Assembly (NCBI GenBank): GCA_910577765.1
Contig: CAJTOV010000050.1
Span: forward strand, 4,443-23,254
Length of the DNA stretch: 18,812 nt
Direction of reading: 5' to 3'
Source: an uncultured Lachnospiraceae bacterium
GTDB lineage: Bacteria; Bacillota; Clostridia; Lachnospirales; Lachnospiraceae
The notes beneath the pieces are model-generated. The model ran no database searches and was not told where the DNA came from. It saw only the letters and a list, made by a program, of their open reading frames with translations. Position numbers and translations under genes: made by a program. Below are positions 15,027 to 18,812 of the stretch, one piece after another; the stretch's first letter is position 1, and every line of letters begins with the position of its first letter.

Positions 15027-15097
15027 TCTAGGACTAGACAATATGCATAAAAGACTAGTCCTAGATTTGGTTAATATGTCAATTGTCTAGTCCTAGA
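15027..15097. promoter_or_regulatory. Triple operator upstream of the RHH repressor
   Basis: TCTAGGACTAGACAAT (15027-15042) and its exact reverse complement (15082-15097) bracket a third inverted copy, ACTAGTCCTAGA (15054-15065). On the minus strand a TTGACA (15077-15082) lies inside the array. Multiple CTAG-based sites right before an RHH gene are typical of autoregulated operators. Confidence 0.72.
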
Positions 15098-15192
15098 CTT
15101 ATGTCGATGTTATTAATGTAACACTGAAACAAAGAAACACCGAAGCAAAACAAAGTACTGATGTAAGTACTCTCCCCTTTGGACGTAATACC

Positions 15193-15254
15193 GTAGAAGT
15201 AACCGTAGCAACGAGAACCCCCTTTCTGGTAGCAGTGAGAACGGTTACTTCTAT
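15193..15254 (+). promoter_or_regulatory. Conserved hairpin element with paired AGCARYGAGAAC motifs, copy 1
   Basis: TAGAAGTAACCGT (15194-15206) pairs perfectly with ACGGTTACTTCTA (15241-15253); 15193/15254 adds a G-T pair. The loop starts with AGCAACGAGAAC (15207-15218), and AGCAGTGAGAAC (15231-15242) runs into the 3' arm. Copy 2 (18264-18338) has the same two motifs but a different, still complementary stem. It lies 45 bases before the 76-aa gene. It could be a structured RNA leader, a recombination site or part of the ssDNA genome machinery. No known RNA family recognised. Confidence 0.7.
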
Positions 15255-15298
15255 CCCACATTTTAACACATTCTTATTTTTAGTGAAAGGGGAAAAAT

Positions 15299-15529
15299 AT
15301 GCGTTCACTAACTGTTTCGGAATTATCCGGTTTTTTGCATGGCTCTGATGTTGTCCATATTTTTGATGACCGTGACCGTCTTATTTTCCGTGGTCTGGCG
15401 GCTCATGATTTTGTTTATGTACATTACTGGTATTTTGTCCGTGAATTCCAGTGGAAGTCACCCGGCCTGGCTTATATTTATCTTACGGGTGAGGTTTTCA
15501 AGCTGGCCGAAGATTCCAGTCTTGATTAG
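15299..15529 (+). CDS. Hypothetical 76-aa phage protein
   Basis: Starts seven or so bases after AAAGGGGA, first gene after the divergent regulatory region. Sequence is aromatic-rich (FVYVHYWYFVREFQW) with acidic ends and no membrane helix or signal peptide. No family recognised. The place right after the hairpin element is taken in module C by an unrelated and apparently broken ORF of almost the same total length. It may be an early gene controlled by the RHH repressor. Confidence 0.6.
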   Translation: MRSLTVSELSGFLHGSDVVHIFDDRDRLIFRGLAAHDFVYVHYWYFVREFQWKSPGLAYIYLTGEVFKLAEDSSLD

Positions 15530-15730
15530 TTTTGCAGGTTTAGGGTACCCAGGCCCCATCCGGGTTCAACTCCCGGAGAAGCCCTCCCGGTTATCCGGGT
15601 AAAGGTTCCATAAGACAGTATGCCATACCCATATACCCACAGCCTCACCATAAAGTCCGCATATGCAAGGGTGAGCGGGGGAGAAATCCCAGGCCACGGT
15701 GGACTGGCTAAACTGTCTTACTGGAATCTG

Positions 15731-15781
15731 TGTCCAAACGGTCTGTTGTCGGTGCTATCGAGTAACCGTCTGAAAATGCTG
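15731..15781 (+). other. Origin-like conserved element, copy 1
   Basis: About 51 bases align with 18704-18755 at roughly three quarters identity. Conserved blocks are TGTCCA, TCTGTT, CGGTG, CTATCGAG, AACCGT and GAAAAT-CTG. ACGGT (15739-15743 in one option) or CGGT (15750-15753) can pair with ACCGT around the CTATCGAG loop, as in rolling-circle nick sites. No initiator gene is visible to confirm. Confidence 0.5.
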
Positions 15782-15798
15782 GTCTTAGTGGCTGTTCC

Positions 15799-15828
15799 AC
15801 TCTCCGGATCGATGTAAACTCTCCGGAT
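15799..15828 (+). repeat. Two 11-bp direct repeats (iteron-like)
   Basis: ACTCTCCGGAT occurs at 15799-15809 and again at 15818-15828, a 19-base period, 45 bases before the candidate ssDNA-binding protein gene and just after the origin-like element. Iteron-like binding sites for an initiator or regulator are possible. Confidence 0.5.
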
Positions 15829-15872
15829 GGCACATTGACAACTGAATAAAGTTAAGAAAGGATGTAGAAAGA

Positions 15873-16121
15873 ATGAAAGCAAAAGTATTAGGAAAATCGC
15901 GTATTGATGTTGTCAGCAAGAAAACTGGTCAGCCGTTCCGTGCAACTGTCCTCCACTCCTGCTATCCCCACCCCCAGGTTCCTGAGGGTGAGCGCGTGGA
16001 GCAGATCATGGTAAGCGACACTCTTGAGTGCCCCGTTCTGGGAGATATCCACCCCGGCTCTGTCATAGACGTCGAGTATGACAGCCGTGGTTACGTCGTG
16101 GACGTCCAGCTGAGAAAGTAG
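15873..16121 (+). CDS. Small protein, candidate inovirus ssDNA-binding protein (pV-like)
   Basis: An 82-residue soluble protein (MKAKVLGKSRIDVVSKKTGQPF..) with alternating beta-like strands, basic N-terminal half and no membrane segment, compatible with an OB fold. Length is close to the 87-residue pV of coliphage M13. It lies between the origin-like region and the coat gene, where inoviruses place the protein that coats the ssDNA genome before assembly. AGAAAGGA is about 10 bases before the ATG. Assignment is from length, position and general character; aromatic DNA-contact residues cannot be verified. Confidence 0.55.
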   Translation: MKAKVLGKSRIDVVSKKTGQPFRATVLHSCYPHPQVPEGERVEQIMVSDTLECPVLGDIHPGSVIDVEYDSRGYVVDVQLRK

Positions 16122-16139
16122 AACAGCATCCGCAAACCT

Positions 16140-16162
16140 AACCCGGCCCCCGTGGCCGGGTT
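16140..16162. terminator. Hairpin after the candidate ssDNA-binding protein gene
   Basis: AACCCGGCC (16140-16148) pairs with GGCCGGGTT (16154-16162) around a 5-base loop. No T-tract follows, so it may pause transcription, protect mRNA ends or act in the ssDNA form. The rest of the gap to 16288 shows no gene. Confidence 0.5.
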
Positions 16163-16288
16163 GACTATGCCCTTTCCATGCACTGGCCCACGGGATAACT
16201 GTGCCCTTCTGCCAGTACAGTCATGGCAGGAATACACAGATTTTCCTTGACTGCGCATTTTCAAAAAACTTTTATAGGAGGTGAAGGT

Positions 16289-16594
16289 ATGAACCTTACC
16301 ACTGCTTATGCGGCCCTTAAGGACCGTGCCTGCCGTTACCTTTCGGCGCTGTTCCTCTTCGGCATGGTGTCCACCGGGTACTGTATCCCGGCTTATGCAT
16401 CCAGCGGCGGCACCACAACCGGGACCCTGGCTGAAACCCTGGATGTCTTTTCGGATGTTTTCGCCTGGTTTCTGAAGGAAGGCGGCAACCTGCTGGCCTG
16501 GATGCTGGGAAAGCCCATTATCCTGCTGTCCCTCTCCGTGTTCTTCGTGGGCGCTGTGGTCGGCGTGCTTGCCAGAATCTACAGCAGTTTCTAA
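16289..16594 (+). CDS. Major coat protein (pVIII-like) precursor, copy 2
   Basis: A 101-residue precursor started at the ATG five bases after AGGAGGTG. Leader with KDRACRYLSALFLFG and signal-peptidase site after AYA (residue 37), mature chain about 64 residues: Gly/Thr-rich start, amphipathic part (LDVFSDVFAWFLKEGG), membrane helix (IILLSLSVFFVGAVVGVL) and basic end (ARIYSSF). The layout and cleavage site match copy 1 (13131) although sequences differ widely, which is how related inoviruses usually compare. Next gene 36 bases on. Confidence 0.7.
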   Translation: MNLTTAYAALKDRACRYLSALFLFGMVSTGYCIPAYASSGGTTTGTLAETLDVFSDVFAWFLKEGGNLLAWMLGKPIILLSLSVFFVGAVVGVLARIYSSF

Positions 16595-16630
16595 AGGCTG
16601 GGGGCCACGGCCCCCTCCTGGAGGTAATCC

Positions 16631-16783
16631 ATGCTTGAAGACATGAAACTCTTCTGGGAGTTCTTCTTTTTCCCGCTTATGAACCTGGAGGAACTCCCGC
16701 TGTTTATGAACGTATGTTCGGCTGTGCTCATGTGTCTCTGTGTCACGGTCTTTATCCGGGAGGTGTACCGATGCTTCTTATAG
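16631..16783 (+). CDS. 50-aa membrane protein upstream of zot, copy 2
   Basis: Starts MLEDMKLFWEFFFFPLMNLEELP after a GGAGG site, then a hydrophobic helix with Cys (VCSAVLMCLCVTVFI) and a basic end. It matches the 52-aa protein at 13469 in position, length and the PLMxLE segment. It overlaps the start of the second zot by 13 bases. No such gene would be noticed from one copy alone; the paired occurrence supports it. Confidence 0.58.
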   Translation: MLEDMKLFWEFFFFPLMNLEELPLFMNVCSAVLMCLCVTVFIREVYRCFL

Positions 16784-17394
16784 CCCTGGCCTATCAGAAA
16801 AAAGGCTGGAAAGTCTACTGTGACCGTGAGGTTCCCGAATGCTACATGTTCCATACTTCGGACTTTGGAAAGATACTCTTCCCTCCCAACTCCCTGGTAC
16901 TGGTGGATGAAGTGGGCCTTGTCTGGGACAACCGGAATTACAAAAGCTTCCCGGAGCATGTGAAGGTCTACTTCAAGTACCAGAGACAGTACCGGAACAC
17001 GGTCTATCTGTTCAGCCAGTCCTTTGACGTGGACAAGAAAATCCGGGACTTGACGGACCATCTCTACATTGTGTCCAATGTGTTCAACTGCTTCTCTGTG
17101 GCCCGCCGGGTCACCAAAAAGATCACAGTGGTGCACGCTGACCACTCCGCCCAGGGGGAAAGTAAGATAGCGGATGATTACAACATTGACTCCCTCCTGC
17201 TTGCCCCCTTCGGCTCAGTCCGGATTACCTATATCCCGAAGTATGTAAAATACTTCAAATCCTTTGACCCGCCTGCCCTTCCTCTGGTTGACCTGGAGCG
17301 CTTCCCGGCCCCGGTAAGGTACGGCTTCCTCAAATCACTCATGCTGTCCATAAGGGAGCGAAAGGAAGTGCTCCGCTTCTGGAAACATCACTGA
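16771..17394 (+). CDS. Zot-family protein lacking membrane helix and Walker A loop, copy 2
   Basis: A 207-residue protein clearly related to the complete Zot (shared TVYLFSQSFD, KKIRDLTD, QGESKIADD, ITYIPKYVKYF; over half of residues identical by eye). It keeps Walker B (LVLVDEVG) but begins MLLIALAYQKKG, which aligns with residue 47 of copy 1, just past the P-loop. The region upstream codes for the 50-aa protein in another frame and shows no displaced GKT motif, so about 45 codons are missing. The ATG and GGGAGG ribosome binding site look like the original ones, implying an in-frame deletion. It should not bind ATP normally; either a decayed gene or an interfering variant. Confidence 0.8.
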   Translation: MLLIALAYQKKGWKVYCDREVPECYMFHTSDFGKILFPPNSLVLVDEVGLVWDNRNYKSFPEHVKVYFKYQRQYRNTVYLFSQSFDVDKKIRDLTDHLYIVSNVFNCFSVARRVTKKITVVHADHSAQGESKIADDYNIDSLLLAPFGSVRITYIPKYVKYFKSFDPPALPLVDLERFPAPVRYGFLKSLMLSIRERKEVLRFWKHH

Positions 17395-17400
17395 CACCGG

Positions 17401-17435
17401 GCACCACGCGCGGGCGCTTTGCGCCGCCGTGGTGC
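17401..17435. repeat. GC-rich compound hairpin after the second zot
   Basis: GCACCACG (17401-17408) pairs with CGTGGTGC (17428-17435), and inside it GGCGC (17413-17417) pairs with GCGCC (17421-17425) around TTT. No T-tract follows. It is similar in composition and place to the hairpin at 14356-14391. Terminator or ssDNA packaging signal are possible. Confidence 0.6.
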
Positions 17436-17454
17436 TGGCACGGAAAGGAGGTTT

Positions 17455-17730
17455 ATGAAAAATACAGTATTAAAGATTCTGCTTCTGTTTCCAGAGACTT
17501 TGTTTGAAACTATGAGTACTCTTAGTCTTGGATTTTCATTCTGCTTTGTTGTTGCTGATATGTTCGGTCTTTCCATGGACCCGGCTTCCCCGTTTTATAA
17601 CCGGCTCGCCGCTTCTCTGGAACCTTTTGACATGGCTATGTCTTCTCTGGTTATTGCGGCTCTGTTCAATTTCGTAAGTTGCTTTGTCCGCTGTCTGGTT
17701 AACAGGTATTTTGTTAAGCCCATGATGTGA
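17455..17730 (+). CDS. Small membrane protein after the second zot
   Basis: A 91-residue protein started at the ATG four bases after GGAAAGGAGG. It has two hydrophobic parts (about 22-40, LSLGFSFCFVVADMFGL, and 60-82, AMSSLVIAALFNFVSCFV) and a basic end (NRYFVKPMM). It has no counterpart after the complete zot of module A. The T-rich coding differs from the GC-rich zot before it. Family not recognised; superinfection exclusion or an accessory membrane role are guesses only. Confidence 0.6.
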   Translation: MKNTVLKILLLFPETLFETMSTLSLGFSFCFVVADMFGLSMDPASPFYNRLAASLEPFDMAMSSLVIAALFNFVSCFVRCLVNRYFVKPMM

Positions 17731-17737
17731 CAAATTG

Positions 17738-17795
17738 TCAGACAATTCTTTCTGCAGGCGCTTCGGCCCTGCTCTCTGAAGGTGGAATTGTCTGA
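17738..17795. terminator. Convergent terminator-like inverted repeat, module B
   Basis: TCAGACAATT (17738-17747) and AATTGTCTGA (17786-17795) repeat the arms of the element at 14456-14515. The centre holds a separate hairpin (GCAGGC, loop GCTTCG, GCCCTGC). It lies between the end of the 91-aa gene and the end of the minus-strand coiled-coil gene. The left arm is also part of a 15-bp near-palindrome AATTGTC-A-GACAATT (17733-17747). Confidence 0.6.
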
Positions 17796-17807
17796 ATTAT
17801 TTCGAAA

Positions 17808-18041
17808 TTACTGTGCTTTTGGCAGGATACCTTTAGCCTCCAGGACAGCTACCAGTGTCTGGATTTCATCGTCGTTTTTACGGAAACCACGTTGCATATC
17901 CAGCTTTAGACCATTTAACTTGTGCTCCAGTCCAGCGATGTCATATTTCATGCCGGTTATTTCATGCTGAATATCAGACAGTTGGTTGCTGATCGGTGTC
18001 AATAAGTCCCTCATAGCCTGCAACATTTCCTGGTCGATCAT
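17808..18041 (-). CDS. Small coiled-coil protein, copy 2
   Basis: A 77-residue paralogue of the protein at 14534, seven residues longer. It starts MIDQEMLQAMRDLLTPISNQL after AGGAGG and is almost all helix with heptad spacing, ending AVLEAKGILPKAQ. The middle differs in sequence but keeps the coiled-coil pattern, so shape rather than sequence seems to be preserved. The RHH gene upstream is broken, and no clear promoter like the one of copy 1 is present (TTGACA without a good -10). Confidence 0.68.
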   Translation of the reverse strand: MIDQEMLQAMRDLLTPISNQLSDIQHEITGMKYDIAGLEHKLNGLKLDMQRGFRKNDDEIQTLVAVLEAKGILPKAQ

Positions 18042-18065
18042 GTTATGTTCCTCCTTTATGTGAAA

Positions 18066-18263
18066 TTACATGTTAATAGTGTCAATGTTATCATGTCCTA
18101 TGTTGACTGTCTTGTCCCCGGCTCCAGTCCCAGCCATATCCCTGGTAATCAAATCATTTACATAGCTATTGAGTGATTTGTAGCCTTTGGCCTTTCGATG
18201 TGTTTCAATTAATTCCTTGTTTCCTTTTGGTACTTGGACTTTGATACGGAACCACCAGTAAGT
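18066..18263 (-). pseudogene. Ribbon-helix-helix repressor, copy 2, missing its start
   Basis: The frame read from the minus strand gives FRIKVQVPKGNKELIE, then GYKSLNSYVNDLITRDMA and a 23-residue tail. It matches the core of the RHH protein at 14802 (both contain YIKDLITRDMA or YVNDLITRDMA). Upstream the frame stays open through the hairpin element but has no ATG, GTG or TTG, so the basic head, start codon, ribosome binding site and operators are gone. Relative to module A about 200 bases are missing, with GTAAGTA at the join (18258-18264). Confidence 0.65.
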
Positions 18264-18338
18264 ATAGGGTACTGTAGCAACGAGAACGGTCCTGGAGTAA
18301 GCCCATTGATTGCATAGCAGTGAGAACAGTACCCCTAT
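18264..18338 (+). promoter_or_regulatory. Conserved hairpin element with paired AGCARYGAGAAC motifs, copy 2
   Basis: ATAGGGTACTGT (18264-18275) pairs with ACAGTACCC-C-TAT (18326-18338, one bulged C). AGCAACGAGAAC (18276-18287) and AGCAGTGAGAAC (18316-18327) are identical to the motifs of copy 1, while the stem sequence and the spacer (40 instead of 24 bases between motif starts) differ. It is followed 45 bases later by a gene start with the same GAAAGGGGAAAA leader. Confidence 0.7.
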
Positions 18339-18383
18339 TCTTATCCTATCACAAAATGCACTGTTTTGAAAGGGGAAAATATT

Positions 18384-18613
18384 ATGGCTAAAATAGAAAA
18401 TGAAATTTTTGCGGACAGAGACAGGGTTTTAGATTCCAGCATGCTTAGGATTGAACTTTCGGAACACATCGAGACAATTATGGGTGAATGCTCAATTTCT
18501 GTTCTTCAGATGAAGTAATTGATTCTGACGAATATGACAAAGTTTGTTATGAACTTGGCGATATGCATGATATTCGTTATAATCAGCTTTTTGGGATAAA
18601 AACGGGGGCTTAA
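18384..18613 (+). pseudogene. Small phage gene, apparently split by a frameshift
   Basis: An ATG after GAAAGGGGAAAA opens a 44-residue frame (MAKIENEIFADRDRVLDSS.., stop at 18516-18518). From 18488 the -1 frame is open to 18613 and reads like genuine protein (SDEVIDSDEYDKVCYELGD). Joined, the two make about 76 residues, the length of the gene in the same place in module B, and the total is one base shorter (230 against 231). A one-base deletion is the simplest reading; two overlapping small genes are possible. No classic slippery heptamer is in frame. The products are not similar to the 76-aa protein. Confidence 0.45.
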
Positions 18614-18812
18614 GTCCCCTTCCCCTCTAAAGCTACCATGGCAGTGTTCCTCTCCTGCCATGTCGGTCACAAGTCCGTGTAAAAGCTGAGTGGAGGTTAT
18701 ACATGTCCAGACTGTCTGTTTTACGGTGGCTATCGAGAAACCGTTGAAAATACTGTAACTAGTACATCGTTGCATTAATCCCGAAGTAAATAGTGCTTGA
18801 TATTCGTGTCAG
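18614..18812 (+). other. Structured non-coding region of module C, candidate origin
   Basis: No gene seen. A GGGGGCTTAAGTCCCC near-palindrome (18604-18619) overlaps the preceding stop, then CATGGCAG (18637-18644) pairs with CTGCCATG (18655-18662). A stretch with AAGTCCG and TGAG resembles part of the module B region, followed by the origin-like element. The window ends here, so the downstream genes of module C are not seen. Confidence 0.45.
18704..18755 (+). other. Origin-like conserved element, copy 2
   Basis: Aligns with 15731-15781. Here ACGGT (18723-18727) and ACCGT (18740-18744) form a clean stem around the shared CTATCGAG loop (18730-18737). The stem-loop and the GAAAAT-CTG that follows are conserved in both copies, supporting one function, plausibly the rolling-circle plus-strand origin. 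Confidence 0.5.

Larger units (their letters stand above)
15530..15872 (+). other. Structured non-coding region, candidate replication origin/packaging region
   Basis: 343 bases without a convincing gene but dense in structure. Two small hairpins, CCGGG-TTCAACT-CCCGG (15560-15576) and CCCGG-TTAT-CCGGG (15586-15599), are followed by a roughly 110-base domain closed by TAAGACAGT (15611-15619) and ACTGTCTTA (15712-15720), which contains CTCACC/GGTGAG (15644-15649/15670-15675). Then come a segment shared with module C (15731-15781) and two 11-bp direct repeats. Filamentous phages keep plus- and minus-strand origins and the packaging hairpin in one large intergenic region, so that role is inferred. 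Confidence 0.55.

Noticed and set aside
15193..15254. Integron attC site
   Set aside because: The arms lack the RYYYAAC/GTTRRRY core pairs and no integrase gene is present.
15541..15585. A tRNA gene, suggested by the T-arm-like hairpin
   Set aside because: No anticodon arm and no proper 7-bp acceptor stem could be built; only a 5-bp GGTTT/AAGCC pairing with a wobble is possible.
15620..15817. A 65-aa plus-strand reading frame
   Set aside because: It lies across the structured origin-like region, lacks a ribosome binding site, and has no counterpart in module C.
15193..18338. CRISPR or retron
   Set aside because: Repeats are only two per element and not regularly spaced in an array; no cas or reverse transcriptase gene is present.
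18384..18518. Programmed -1 frameshift in the module C small gene
   Set aside because: No X-XXY-YYZ heptamer in the right frame near the overlap; a one-base deletion is simpler.

Overview
The window looks like a chromosomal segment of a Gram-positive gut-type Clostridia (Lachnospiraceae-like; inferred from protein style, strong AGGAGG ribosome binding sites and moderate-to-high GC) that carries a filamentous-phage (inovirus-like, Zot-encoding) prophage region. No taxonomic search was possible.

Positions 1-10290 are ordinary host DNA. A dihydroxyacetone kinase operon end (dhaL, cut by the window edge, then dhaM) converges on glmS. glmS is divergent from an LCP (LytR-CpsA-Psr) cell-wall ligase with a long repetitive Gly/Gln/Pro/Ser tail. 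A LysR regulator is divergent from a TRAP transporter operon (dctQ, dctM, dctP) that ends in a cog3964-type amidohydrolase. This set probably imports and deacylates a small organic acid or N-acyl compound under LysR control.

From about 10290 to the right edge the content changes to phage. Module A (10314-15014) holds a pIII-like adsorption protein, several very small membrane proteins, a second secreted and membrane-anchored protein, a major coat protein with a signal peptide, and a complete Zot/pI-like assembly ATPase. On the minus strand follow a coiled-coil gene and a ribbon-helix-helix (RHH) repressor with its operators. Module B (about 15193-18263) has a structured hairpin element, a 76-aa gene, an origin-like non-coding region, a candidate ssDNA-binding protein, a second coat protein, a second small membrane protein, a Zot that has lost its membrane anchor and Walker A loop, a further membrane protein, and again a minus-strand coiled-coil gene and an RHH gene, the latter without a start. 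Module C begins at about 18258 with a second hairpin element, a broken small gene and a second origin-like element, and runs off the window.

The repeated order (hairpin, small gene, origin, ssDNA-binding protein, coat, Zot, terminator, coiled-coil, RHH) with clear sequence divergence suggests successive related inoviruses accumulated in tandem. Module B shows at least two deletions, and it may be a decayed prophage or a satellite dependent on a helper. No replication initiator, integrase or transposase is visible in the window. The most interesting non-coding signal is the pair of hairpin elements at 15193-15254 and 18264-18338, whose stems differ in sequence but both remain paired, around two conserved copies of AGCARYGAGAAC.
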